Origin: PALSA-505 sp036267135
GTDB taxonomy: Bacteria > Actinomycetota > Actinomycetes > Streptosporangiales > Streptosporangiaceae
DNA: 64,000 bases
Assembly (NCBI GenBank): GCA_036267135.1
Contig: DATAWQ010000057.1
Location: forward strand, 1-64,000
Reading direction: 5' to 3'
The notes under the pieces are model-generated. The model searched no databases and was not told the DNA's origin. It worked only from the letters and a program-made list of their open reading frames with translations. Below are positions 33,957 through 42,407 of the stretch, piece after piece (position 1 is the first letter of the stretch; every line of letters begins with the position of its first letter). Both the position numbers and the translations under genes were made by a program.

Positions 33957-34646
33957 GTGAAGAATCCGGCACGAGGTGGCGGCCGATGGATAGAAGTCGC
34001 CCCCGAACGGCTCGTGGCCTGGGCCGATTCATTCGCCGAGCGCCACCCCGGCGTGTCGGTGACGATGACCGCGGAAGGGGCGATTTTTCTGGCCGCCGAC
34101 GGCGCGACGGCCCAGTGCCACGCCCCGTTTCCCCCGCTGCCGCAGGCCGTCCAGGCCGCACAGGTCGCGCGGGCGGGGGAGGCCGCGGGGCTGATCGCGA
34201 GCCACGCGACCGCCGCCAGGACGGTGGGCGTCCTGCTGGTCCGCCTCGGCGGCTACGCGGCCGGGGTGTTCACCGGTTCGCCGCCCCGGCTGGCCGCGTC
34301 CAAGGTCGGCTCGCGCCTGGTGCACGGTCGCAGCGCCGCGGGGGGCACCTCCCAGCACCGGTTCGCCCGCCGCCGGGAGAAACAGGCGGCCGAGGCGCTG
34401 TCGGCGGCGGCGGACAACGCCGCGAAAGTATTCACCCCGTACCGTGCGGCGCTCGACGCCGTCGTGCTCGGCGGCGACCGCCGGTCGGTCGCCGCGCTGC
34501 GTGAAGACGTCAGGCTGGCCCGCTACTTCGCGCTGGCCTCCGGCCGCTTCCTGGCCGTGCCCGATCCCCGGCTCAACGTGCTGCGCGACTCGCCGCGGCT
34601 GTTCCTGGCGATCAGGATCCGGCTCACCGGGCCCGGCCAGGACTAG
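33957..34646 (+). CDS. acVLRF1-type (Vms1-like) peptidyl-tRNA hydrolase
   Basis: 229 residues from the GTG at 33957, with CGGAGG 10 bp upstream. GGGRWIEVAPERL opens the protein and the centre has the GGTSQHRFARRREKQA motif, in which the glutamine is the catalytic residue equivalent to eukaryotic Vms1/ANKZF1 and to release factor GGQ. Such enzymes release nascent chains from stalled ribosomes. The following helical part (AAKVFTPYRAALDAVVLGGDRRSV) also fits. It is divergent from sseB. An ABC-F gene with an attenuator-like leader follows 192 bp downstream. Confidence 0.85.
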   Translation: MKNPARGGGRWIEVAPERLVAWADSFAERHPGVSVTMTAEGAIFLAADGATAQCHAPFPPLPQAVQAAQVARAGEAAGLIASHATAARTVGVLLVRLGGYAAGVFTGSPPRLAASKVGSRLVHGRSAAGGTSQHRFARRREKQAAEALSAAADNAAKVFTPYRAALDAVVLGGDRRSVAALREDVRLARYFALASGRFLAVPDPRLNVLRDSPRLFLAIRIRLTGPGQD

Positions 34647-34720
34647 CGGCGAGCCCCGGCGGGGGAGCGGAGGCCAGAGCAGGGAGGGCTAAATCCGCGG
34701 GGGCACGCGTCGCCGTCACA

Positions 34721-34726
34721 TATACT
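34721..34726 (+). promoter_or_regulatory. -10 element (TATACT) of the ABC-F leader transcript
   Basis: TATACT ends 7 bp before a GTG, so transcription would start at or beside that codon and give a leaderless mRNA. A good -35 at 17 bp is not seen. Confidence 0.55.
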
Positions 34727-34733
34727 TGGGCGC

Positions 34734-34754
34734 GTGTTGCCACTCTGTGTTTGA
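34734..34754 (+). CDS. Leaderless six-residue leader peptide upstream of the ABC-F gene
   Basis: The frame GTG-TTG-CCA-CTC-TGT-GTT-TGA encodes M-L-P-L-C-V. It begins where transcription from the TATACT box should start, and its stop codon touches the first base of the terminator stem. A second frame from the GTG at 34747 runs through the hairpin to 34812. Location and spacing suggest ribosome-controlled attenuation; no experiment is implied. Confidence 0.5.
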   Translation: MLPLCV

Positions 34755-34805
34755 CGGACCGGCCCGGTACTGGGGTGACGTATGCCCTCAGCAGGTCCGT
34801 TTTTT
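34754..34805 (+). terminator. Intrinsic terminator in the 5' leader of the ABC-F gene
   Basis: A stem ACGGACC (34754-34760) / GGTCCGT (34794-34800) runs into six T residues (34800-34805). Inside it CTGGGG can pair with CCCTCAG. A competing small hairpin ACCG-GCC-CGGT (34758-34768) would open the outer stem. The T-tract is unusual for this GC-rich genome, so the element is a convincing conditional terminator 33 bp before the start codon. Confidence 0.8.
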
Positions 34806-34837
34806 CCGTTGAATCCTGATTCTGGAGTGGACGTCAA

Positions 34838-36436
34838 ATGATCACCGCCCGAGACCTCGAACTGCGCGCCGGAGCGCGCCTGCTGCTGCACGAGGCCAGC
34901 TTCCAGATCGTTCCCGGTGACCGGATCGGGCTGGTGGGCCGCAACGGCGCGGGCAAGACCACGCTGGCCCGGGTGCTGGCCGGCGAGGCGCAGCCGGCCG
35001 CGGGCACCGTGCGGCGGTCCGGCACCGTCGGTTACCTGCCGCAGGATCCCCGAACCGGCGACCTCGACGTGCTGGCCGTCGACCGGGTGCTGTCCTCCCG
35101 GGGGCTGGACGAACTGCTGCGCGCCATGCGCGCCGCCGAGGAGCAGATGACCGTGACCGACCCGCGCAAGCGGGACGCCGCGGTCCGCCGGTACGGAAAC
35201 CTGGAGGAGCGCCTGGCCGTGCTGGGCGGCTATGCCGCGCAGGCCGAGGCGGCCTCGCTGGCCGCCAGCCTCGGCCTGCCGAACCGGGTGATGGGCCAGC
35301 CGCTGCACACGCTGTCCGGCGGGCAGCGCCGGCGGGTGGAACTGGCCAGGATTCTGTTCGGCGGCGCACAGACGCTGCTGCTCGACGAGCCCACCAACCA
35401 CCTGGACGCCGACTCGGTCGTCTGGCTGCGCGATCACCTGAAGACGTACCGCGGCGGCCTGGTGGTGATCAGCCACGACGCCGGCCTGATCGACGTTGTG
35501 GTCAACAAGGTGTTCAACCTGGACGCGCAGCGCTGCGTCATCGACCAGTACAACCTGGGCTGGCGGGCCTACCTGACCCAGCGTGAGACCGACCAGGCCA
35601 GGCGCAAGCGGGAGCGGGCCACCAACGAGCGCAAGGCCGCCGCGCTGCAGTCCCAGGCCGCCAAGCTGGGGGCCAAGGCGACGAAGGCCACCGCCGCCAA
35701 GGTGATGGCGCGCCGGGCCGAGCGGCTGCTGTCCGTGCTGCCCGGCGAGCAGCGGGCGGACAAGGTGGCCAAGCTCAGGTTCCCGACCCCCGCCCCGTGC
35801 GGACGCACCCCGCTGACCGCGTCAGGACTGTCCAGGTCGTTCGGTTCGCTCGAGGTCTTCACCGACGTGGACGTGGCCGTGGACGCGGGCAGCCGGGTGG
35901 TCGTGCTCGGCCTCAACGGCGCGGGCAAGACCACCCTGCTGCGGCTGCTGGCCGGGATCGACGCCCCGGACACGGGCATGGTCAACCCCGGCCATGGCCT
36001 GCGCCTGGGCTACTACGCGCAGGAGCACGAGACGCTCGACGTGAGCCAGACGGTGCTGGAGAACATGCGCTCGGCCGCGCCCGAACTGACCGACGGCGAG
36101 CACCGGCGCCTACTCGGCTCGTTCCTGTTCCCCGGCGACGACGTGGACAAGCTCGCCGCCGTCCTGTCCGGCGGCGAGAAGACCAGGCTGGCGCTGGCCA
36201 TCCTGGTGGTGTCCGGGGCGAACGTGCTGCTGCTCGACGAGCCCACCAACAACCTCGACCCAGCCAGCCGGGAGGAGATCCTGACCGCGCTGCGCGCCTA
36301 CCGTGGGGCGATCGTGCTGGTCACGCACGACGAGGGCGCGGTCGAGGCGCTCGCGCCGGAACGGGTGGTGCTGCTGCCCGACGGCGTGGAGGACGCCTGG
36401 AGCGACGACCTCACCGAGCTCGTCGCCCTCGCCTGA
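34838..36436 (+). CDS. ABC-F family ATPase (ribosome-associated)
   Basis: 532 residues with two ABC domains and no membrane segments. NBD1 has GRNGAGKTT and LSGGQRRRVELARIL...DEPTNHLD; NBD2 has GLNGAGKTT and LSGGEKTRLALA...DEPTNNLD. Between them is a basic linker (RKRERATNERKAAALQSQAAKLGAKATKA) that in this family reaches the tRNA or peptidyl transferase centre. Its members protect or rescue ribosomes, some giving antibiotic resistance. The upstream uORF/terminator suggests induction when translation is disturbed. The GGAG site is 10 bp before the ATG. Confidence 0.93.
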   Translation: MITARDLELRAGARLLLHEASFQIVPGDRIGLVGRNGAGKTTLARVLAGEAQPAAGTVRRSGTVGYLPQDPRTGDLDVLAVDRVLSSRGLDELLRAMRAAEEQMTVTDPRKRDAAVRRYGNLEERLAVLGGYAAQAEAASLAASLGLPNRVMGQPLHTLSGGQRRRVELARILFGGAQTLLLDEPTNHLDADSVVWLRDHLKTYRGGLVVISHDAGLIDVVVNKVFNLDAQRCVIDQYNLGWRAYLTQRETDQARRKRERATNERKAAALQSQAAKLGAKATKATAAKVMARRAERLLSVLPGEQRADKVAKLRFPTPAPCGRTPLTASGLSRSFGSLEVFTDVDVAVDAGSRVVVLGLNGAGKTTLLRLLAGIDAPDTGMVNPGHGLRLGYYAQEHETLDVSQTVLENMRSAAPELTDGEHRRLLGSFLFPGDDVDKLAAVLSGGEKTRLALAILVVSGANVLLLDEPTNNLDPASREEILTALRAYRGAIVLVTHDEGAVEALAPERVVLLPDGVEDAWSDDLTELVALA

Positions 36437-36516
36437 GGCCAGGAACCGGGCCTGGGCATCCCGCGGGAAAGGCCGTACATCTCCCCAGAAAGGCCGCAAA
36501 CCTCGCCAGGAAGGGC

Positions 36517-36552
36517 AGGCAAACGATCAGGAAAATAACTGATCATTTGCCT
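36517..36552. repeat. 14-bp inverted repeat downstream of the ABC-F gene
   Basis: Arms AGGCAAACGATCAG and CTGATCATTTGCCT pair with a single mismatch around an 8-base A-rich loop. The region is relatively AT-rich. It could end the ABC-F transcript (80 bp after its stop) or be an operator for the small HTH gene starting at 36639. Confidence 0.75.
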
Positions 36553-36638
36553 CGATGTGGGTAGCCGATCTAGCTTTCATGAGTGATCATGGCGAGAGAT
36601 GGTGACGCAGCGGTCACTACTTATCACGGGAGGTACGC

Positions 36639-36860
36639 GTGACCGAAACCCTCAAGAAAGGCACCCGAGTGACTGGTGCCGACCGCACCAAGCTCGCCTC
36701 CGATCTAAAGAAGAGGTACGACGCGGGGGAGAGCATTCGCTCCCTGGCCGCCGCGACCGGCCGTTCCTACGGTTTCGTGCACCGGATCCTGAGCGAGACC
36801 GGGGTTTCGCTGCGGGGCCGCGGGGGCGCCACCCGCGGCAAGGCCAAGGGCAGACGCTGA
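36639..36860 (+). CDS. Small helix-turn-helix DNA-binding protein
   Basis: 73 residues from a GTG with GGGAGG 5 bp upstream. A helix-turn-helix is visible as AGESIRSLAAATGRSYGFVHRILSETGV, flanked by Lys/Arg-rich ends (LKKGTRVTGADRTKLASDLKKRYDAG and RGRGGATRGKAKGRR). It looks like a conserved small actinobacterial protein with a resolvase/Hin-like helix pair; the target is unknown. A GTGAC-N5-GTCAC repeat at 36602-36616 lies just upstream. Confidence 0.82.
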   Translation: MTETLKKGTRVTGADRTKLASDLKKRYDAGESIRSLAAATGRSYGFVHRILSETGVSLRGRGGATRGKAKGRR

Positions 36861-36903
36861 CCGCCCGCCAGCCGGGGACCGGTACCCGAGCCGGGGGACC
36901 CCC

Positions 36904-37737
36904 GTGGCGCTAGACTCGGCTGCCCTGGAGCTAGCCGGACTCCGGCTAGACATCGCTGGTCAGGACAGTGCTGGTCAAGACAGTGCCGAGGCCACGGACC
37001 CGGCTGGCGCGGTCGCCACAGTGACGCTTTGCCGCCCTCGTCGCAGGAACGCGATGACCCCGGGCATGTGGCGGGGGCTGGCCAGGATCGGCGACGAACT
37101 GCCATCGGAGGTGCGGGTCGTCGTGATCAAGGGGGAAGGGCCGTCCTTCTCGGCCGGCATCGACCTGCGGCTGTTCTCCGCCGAAGGGGTGCCGGGCGAG
37201 GAGTCACCGCCCGATCTGCGCAGCGACGGCTTCGACGACTGGATCGCGGGCTGCCAGGCCGGGTACACCTGGCTGCGCCGCCCTGGCATCGTATCGATCG
37301 CCGCCGTGCAGGGTCACGCGATCGGCGCCGGGTTCCAGCTCGCGCTGTCGTGTGACCTGCGGATCCTGGCCGACGACGCCACGTTCTGCATGAAGGAGCC
37401 CGCGCTCGGCCTGGTTCCCGACCTGACCGGCACCAAGCCGCTGGTGGACATCGTGGGACTGCCCAGGGCCCTGGAGATGTGCCTCACCGCCCGCACCGTG
37501 GACGCGGCCGAGGCCGCCAGGATCGGGCTGGCCGAGATCGTGGTGCCGGGCGGCCGGCTGGACGCGACCGTGGCCGACCTGTGCGCCGCCCTGCTGGCCA
37601 CCGACGCGGCCACCGCCCGGGCCACCAAGAAGCTGCTGAGCCTGGCGCCTGGCCACACCCTTTCCGAGCAGGCCGCGGCCGAGCGCCGCATGCAGGCCGA
37701 ACTGGCCACCGAACGGCTCGGCCCACTGCCGCGATAA
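36904..37737 (+). CDS. Enoyl-CoA hydratase/isomerase family protein
   Basis: 277 residues with a crotonase fold: oxyanion-hole segments FSAGIDLRLF and HAIGAGFQLALSCDLRI, and the catalytic region MKEPALGLVPDLTGT with the second Glu position of hydratases. The N-terminal ~35 residues are variable and contain a G-Q-D-S-A duplication. The GTG start at 36904 follows a G-rich site. The substrate is unknown. It lies 43 bp after the small HTH gene. Confidence 0.88.
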   Translation: MALDSAALELAGLRLDIAGQDSAGQDSAEATDPAGAVATVTLCRPRRRNAMTPGMWRGLARIGDELPSEVRVVVIKGEGPSFSAGIDLRLFSAEGVPGEESPPDLRSDGFDDWIAGCQAGYTWLRRPGIVSIAAVQGHAIGAGFQLALSCDLRILADDATFCMKEPALGLVPDLTGTKPLVDIVGLPRALEMCLTARTVDAAEAARIGLAEIVVPGGRLDATVADLCAALLATDAATARATKKLLSLAPGHTLSEQAAAERRMQAELATERLGPLPR

Positions 37738-37810
37738 ACCCGGCGTGCGCCCGGCTTACGCTGGTGGCGGACAAGGGAAGGGCTGACGGCGAGCGGAGGT
37801 TGCCTTGGCC

Positions 37811-39760
37811 ATGATGGGCGGCGGCGGCCACGGCGCGTGGATGATGATGCGCGGGTTCACCCGCGACCCAGCCATTACCAAGCAGCGGATCAAGCCGGGC
37901 ACGGTGCGCAGGATCGCCACCTACGCCCGGCCCTACCGATGGCAGCTCGCCGCGTTCCTGTTCATCACGATCCTGGACGCGGTGGTGACCGTGTCCTACC
38001 CGCTGATGCTGCGGGTGATCATCGATGACGGCATCCTGCGGCACAACCTGCGCGTCGTGGGCACGGTGGCCGGCCTGGTGGCCGCGATCGCCGTGTTCGA
38101 CGCCTTCCTCGGCTCCGCCGCACGCTGGTACTCGGCCCGCATCGGCGAGGGGCTGATCTACGACCTGCGCACCGAGGTCTTCGGCCACGTCCAGCGCCAG
38201 CCGATAGCGTTCTTCACCCGCACCCAGACCGGCTCACTGGTCAGCAGGCTGAACAGCGACGTGATCGGCGCCCAGCAGGCCCTCACCAGTGTGCTGTCCA
38301 CGGTGGTGTCCAGCTTCATCCAGCTCGTGCTCGTGCTGGTCGCCATGTTCATCCTGTCCTGGCCGGTCACCGTCATCGCGATCGCCATGCTGCCGCTCTT
38401 CATCCTGCCGGCCAAGCTGATCGGGCGCAGGCTGCAGCGGCTCAGCCGGGAGTCCATGCAGCTCGACGCCGAGATGGGCTCGACGATGACCGAGCGGTTC
38501 AACGTGGCGGGCGCGATGCTGGCCAAGCTGTACGGGCGGCCGCGCGAGGAGCTTGGCCTGTTCAGCAACCGGGCCGCACGGGTGCGGGACATCGGCGTGG
38601 TCACCTCGATGTACGGCAGCGTGCTGTTCGTCTCGCTGACCCTGCTCGCCTCGATGGCGACGGCCATGATCTACGGGGTGGGCGGCTGGCTGGCGGTCGG
38701 CGGCGCCTTCCAGCTCGGCACGCTGGTCGCGCTCACCACCCTGCTGAACCGGCTCTACGGGCCGATCATGTCGCTGTCCAACGTGCAGGTGACGGTGATG
38801 ACCGCGCTGGTCAGCTTCGACCGGGTGTTCGAGGTGCTCGACCTCAAGCCGCTCATCGACGAGAAGCCGGACGCCACCGACCTCCCCGCACTCGCCGGTC
38901 CCAAGAGTAACCGCCACTCCGCCGCCCCCGCGGTCGAGTTCGACCACGTGTCGTTCAGCTACCCCAAGGCCAGCGAGGTCTCGCTGGCCTCGCTCGAGTC
39001 GATCGCCCTGCCCAGCCAGGAGCGCACGAACGGCGCGGCCGGGGTGCTGCACGACGTCAGCTTCCGTGTCCCTCCCGGCACGCTGACCGCGCTGGTCGGA
39101 CCGTCGGGCGCGGGCAAGACCACGATCACGCACCTGGTCTCGCGGCTGTACGACGCCGGCCGGGGCGTGGTCAGGATCGGCGGCCACGACGTCCGCGACC
39201 TCACCCTGGACTCGCTGCACGACGCGGTCGGGGTCGTCACCCAGGACTCCCACCTGTTCCACGAGACCATCCGCACCAACCTGGCCTACGCCAGGCCGGA
39301 CGCCTCCGAGCGCGAGCTCATCCTGGCCTGCCAGGCCGCCCAGATCTGGGAGCTGATCTCCTCGCTGCCCGACGGCCTGGACACGGTGGTGGGGGACCGC
39401 GGCTACCGGCTGTCCGGCGGGGAGAAGCAGCGGGTGGCCATCGCCAGGCTGCTGCTGAAGGCGCCCTCGGTGGTGGTGCTCGACGAGGCCACCGCGCACC
39501 TGGACTCCGAATCCGAGGCTGCGGTGCAGCGAGCCCTGGCCACCGCGCTGGCGGGCCGGACCTCGCTGGTGATCGCCCACCGGCTGTCCACGATCAGGCA
39601 GGCCGACCAGATCCTGGTCATCGACGCGGGCCGGGTCCGCGAACGTGGCACCCACGCCGAGTTGCTCGCGTCCGGCGGCCTGTACTCCGAGCTCTACCGC
39701 ACCCAGTTCTCCCGCCAGGAGCCGGTCATCGCAGGCCCCGATGCGGTTACCCAGAATTAA
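37811..39760 (+). CDS. ABC exporter, fused membrane and ATPase domains
   Basis: 649 residues from the ATG at 37811; a TTG at 37805 (GGAGG 5 bp upstream) is an equally possible start. The N-terminus is Gly/Met/His-rich, then a six-helix ABC transmembrane domain (RPYRWQLAAFLFITILDAVVTV...), then an ATPase with GPSGAGKTT, LSGGEKQRVAIARLLL and VVLDEATAHLD. It works as a dimer, exporting lipids, peptides or drugs; the substrate cannot be told. It is convergent with secA2. Confidence 0.93.
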   Translation: MMGGGGHGAWMMMRGFTRDPAITKQRIKPGTVRRIATYARPYRWQLAAFLFITILDAVVTVSYPLMLRVIIDDGILRHNLRVVGTVAGLVAAIAVFDAFLGSAARWYSARIGEGLIYDLRTEVFGHVQRQPIAFFTRTQTGSLVSRLNSDVIGAQQALTSVLSTVVSSFIQLVLVLVAMFILSWPVTVIAIAMLPLFILPAKLIGRRLQRLSRESMQLDAEMGSTMTERFNVAGAMLAKLYGRPREELGLFSNRAARVRDIGVVTSMYGSVLFVSLTLLASMATAMIYGVGGWLAVGGAFQLGTLVALTTLLNRLYGPIMSLSNVQVTVMTALVSFDRVFEVLDLKPLIDEKPDATDLPALAGPKSNRHSAAPAVEFDHVSFSYPKASEVSLASLESIALPSQERTNGAAGVLHDVSFRVPPGTLTALVGPSGAGKTTITHLVSRLYDAGRGVVRIGGHDVRDLTLDSLHDAVGVVTQDSHLFHETIRTNLAYARPDASERELILACQAAQIWELISSLPDGLDTVVGDRGYRLSGGEKQRVAIARLLLKAPSVVVLDEATAHLDSESEAAVQRALATALAGRTSLVIAHRLSTIRQADQILVIDAGRVRERGTHAELLASGGLYSELYRTQFSRQEPVIAGPDAVTQN

Positions 39761-39817
39761 CTTCGCAATGAACGGCTGCGCCACAACCGCCGTCGCCCGG
39801 CGTAATGGTCGTGCGGC

Positions 39818-42367
39818 TCACCCAGACCTAGGCCGGCCGAGCAGCCGCCCCACGCTGCGGACGGCCCGGTCGATGTCGGTGCCGAACGGGTTGTCCTGGA
39901 CCAGGTATGTCCAGGTGGCGGACGGCCGCTTCAGGCCCGCCGCACCGAGGTCGGCCCCGTCCTCGGTGATCTCCACCGTCTTGAAGGTCTCGTCCGAACG
40001 CTGCTGAGCCTGGTCGAACAGGCTGTTGAAGCCGCGCACGGCCTCCTTGTGGAACTCACCGAGCGGATCGAGCCCACGGCCGAGCGCGCGCAGGTGGATG
40101 CCCTCCCGCACGTCGGCCAGGTCGGCGCTGTGCTCGGCCCAGCCGCGGTCCAGGTGGTACAGCACGATCTGCCTGGCCGCCTCGGTCAGCACATCGTCGT
40201 CCAGCGTCTCCTTCAGTTCCGCAAGGCGCTCCGGGCAGTGCTCGCCGAGCGTCGTCAGCGCCACATCGGTGCGCAGCACCTTGTCCCTGTAGTCGAGCAC
40301 GATCCGCCGCTGTTCCTCGGTGAGCTTGTTGTAACGCCAGGTGTTGCGGTGGATCTCGAGGTTCACGCCCTCGGCGACCCGCTGGGCGTGACCGAGCACC
40401 CAGTACATCCCAGGGTCGGTGACCAGGCCGTCCTCGTCCGCGTCCTCTGGTGCCCCCTCGTCCGGCGCGTACGCGGTGATCAGGTCGTCTGCCATGCTGG
40501 CGAAGAACACCGAGCTGCCCGGGTCGCCCTGGCGGCCGGCCCGGCCGCGGAGCTGGTCGTCGAGCCTGCTGCTCTCGTGCCGGCCGGTGCCGATGACCTG
40601 CAGCCCGCCCAGGTCGGCGATCTCCTGCCGGTCACCGTCGGTCCCGCCGAGCTTGATGTCGGTGCCGCGCCCGGCCATCTGGGTCGAGACCGTGATCGCC
40701 CCGCGGGAGCCCGCCTCGGCGATGATGGCCGCCTCCTCGGCGTCGTTCTTGGCGTTCAGCACGACGCAGGGCAGGTCCTCGCGCTCCAGCCGGCCCGCGA
40801 GCCGCTCGGATTCGGCGATGTCCAGGGTGCCGATGAGCACCGGCCTGCCGGCCTCGTGCGTCTGCGTGACCTCCTCGACGATGGCCTGCTCCTTGGCCTC
40901 CAGCGTGGTGTAGAGGCGGTCGTCTTCGTCCTTGCGCACGCACGGCACATTCGGTGAGATCGCGGCGACCTCGACACCGTAGAACTCGCGGAGCTGCTCG
41001 CCCACGGCCATCGCCGTCCCGGTCATGCCGCACACGGTCGGGTACCGCCTGATCAGCGACTCGATCGTGATGCTGTCCAGGATCTCGCCGGTGTCGGTCG
41101 CGTTCAGGCCCTCCTTGGCCTCGACCGCGGCGTGCAGTCCGTCGGGCAGCCGCTGCAGCCAGGCCACCCGGCCCTTGGACTCGCTGACCAGCCTGACCTT
41201 TTCCCCGGTGACGATGTAGTCGACGTCGCGGTCGAGCAGGGCGTGCGCGTGCAGCGCCACGTTGATCTTGGTCAGCTTGGGCAGGTGCTCCTCGGTGTAC
41301 AGGTCGATGCCGTCCAGCGCCTCCTCGACGGCGTGCGCCCCGGCCTCGGTCAGGTGCACGTTCCTGGCGTCCTCGTCCACCTCGTAGTCCGTCTCGGGGT
41401 CGAGCCCACGGACGATCTCGGCCATCTGGAGGTCCACGTCACCCTCGACCGCCGATCCGGCCAGCACCAGCGGCACCCGCGCCTCGTCGATCAGCACCGA
41501 GTCCGCCTCGTCCACCAGGGCGACGTCGGGCTCCTGGGTGACCATGTCGTCGAGGTTCAGCGCGAGCCTGTCCCGCAGCACGTCGAAGCCGATCTCGCTC
41601 ACGGCCGCGTACGTGACGTCGGCGGCGTAGGCCTCGCGGCGCTCGGCCGGGGTGGATGACTGATTGATCCAGGCGACGGAGACCCCGAGCCGGTCGTAGA
41701 CGGGACGCATCCACTCGGCGTCGCGGCGGGCCAGGTAGTCGTTGACGGCCACCACGTGCACCGACCGGCCGGCCAGCGCGTAGCCGGCCGCGGCGATGGC
41801 GCCGGACAGGGTCTTGCCCTCACCGGTGGCCATCTCGGCGACCTGCCCGGACAGCATGGCCATGATGCCGACGAGCTGCACGTCGAACGGCCGCTCGCCC
41901 AGCGCCCTGCGGGCCGCCTCGCGTCCCACCGCGCACAGGTCCGCGTCCTGGACCGCGTCGCCGGCGGCGTCGGCCAGCCCCTCGTCGGTCAGCTCGCGCA
42001 GCCGGTCCTCTTCGGCGGCGATCTGCGGCAGCAGCTTGCCGTACCGGCTGAGGTCCGCCGTGCCCGGCCGCTGCAGGAACCGCCGCATCCGGTTGCGCAG
42101 CACCCCGCCCGCTCCGCCGCCGGCCCGGCGGCGCCCCGCTGGCGCGGCAGGCTCAGCGGCCTCGTCGGGCGTCGTGCCCTCGTCCAGCTCGATGCCCTCT
42201 ACGGGCTCGGTGGGCTCGGTGCTCTCTGTGGGCTCGGTGCTCTCTGTGGGCTCGGTGCTTTCGGTGAGTTCGGTGGGCTCGGTGGCCTCGGCACTGGATG
42301 CGGTCGGCGTGGTGTCCACGGCGGCGTCCTTGCCCCCGCGGCGCCGACCCTGGCCTGGCAGCTTCAT
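39818..42367 (-). CDS. secA2: Accessory SecA2-type preprotein translocase ATPase
   Basis: 849 residues from the ATG at 42367; the frame upstream of this overlaps the neighbouring gene. The DEAD motor is complete: MATGEGKTLSGA (about 179-190), VNDYLARRDAEWM, VALVDEADSVLIDEA, MTGTA, and STQMAGRGTDIKLGG with GRAGRQGDPGSS. It lacks the C-terminal zinc-binding tail of SecA1 and is shorter in the helical wing, as in actinobacterial SecA2. The N-terminus carries a Thr/Glu/Pro/Ser repeat (29-54). It should move a subset of proteins with the SecYEG channel. Confidence 0.92.
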   Translation of the reverse strand: MKLPGQGRRRGGKDAAVDTTPTASSAEATEPTELTESTEPTESTEPTESTEPTEPVEGIELDEGTTPDEAAEPAAPAGRRRAGGGAGGVLRNRMRRFLQRPGTADLSRYGKLLPQIAAEEDRLRELTDEGLADAAGDAVQDADLCAVGREAARRALGERPFDVQLVGIMAMLSGQVAEMATGEGKTLSGAIAAAGYALAGRSVHVVAVNDYLARRDAEWMRPVYDRLGVSVAWINQSSTPAERREAYAADVTYAAVSEIGFDVLRDRLALNLDDMVTQEPDVALVDEADSVLIDEARVPLVLAGSAVEGDVDLQMAEIVRGLDPETDYEVDEDARNVHLTEAGAHAVEEALDGIDLYTEEHLPKLTKINVALHAHALLDRDVDYIVTGEKVRLVSESKGRVAWLQRLPDGLHAAVEAKEGLNATDTGEILDSITIESLIRRYPTVCGMTGTAMAVGEQLREFYGVEVAAISPNVPCVRKDEDDRLYTTLEAKEQAIVEEVTQTHEAGRPVLIGTLDIAESERLAGRLEREDLPCVVLNAKNDAEEAAIIAEAGSRGAITVSTQMAGRGTDIKLGGTDGDRQEIADLGGLQVIGTGRHESSRLDDQLRGRAGRQGDPGSSVFFASMADDLITAYAPDEGAPEDADEDGLVTDPGMYWVLGHAQRVAEGVNLEIHRNTWRYNKLTEEQRRIVLDYRDKVLRTDVALTTLGEHCPERLAELKETLDDDVLTEAARQIVLYHLDRGWAEHSADLADVREGIHLRALGRGLDPLGEFHKEAVRGFNSLFDQAQQRSDETFKTVEITEDGADLGAAGLKRPSATWTYLVQDNPFGTDIDRAVRSVGRLLGRPRSG
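42203..42285 (-). repeat. 18-bp tandem repeat in the secA2 N-terminus
   Basis: Units gggctcggtgctctctgt at 42212-42229 and 42230-42247 (identical), a variant at 42248-42265 and shorter derivatives around them encode a T-E-S-T-E-P repeat. Confidence 0.9.
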
Positions 42368-42407
42368 CGCTTCGTCGCTCTCATCTCTGGTCCGCAGGTC
42401 GCATCGG

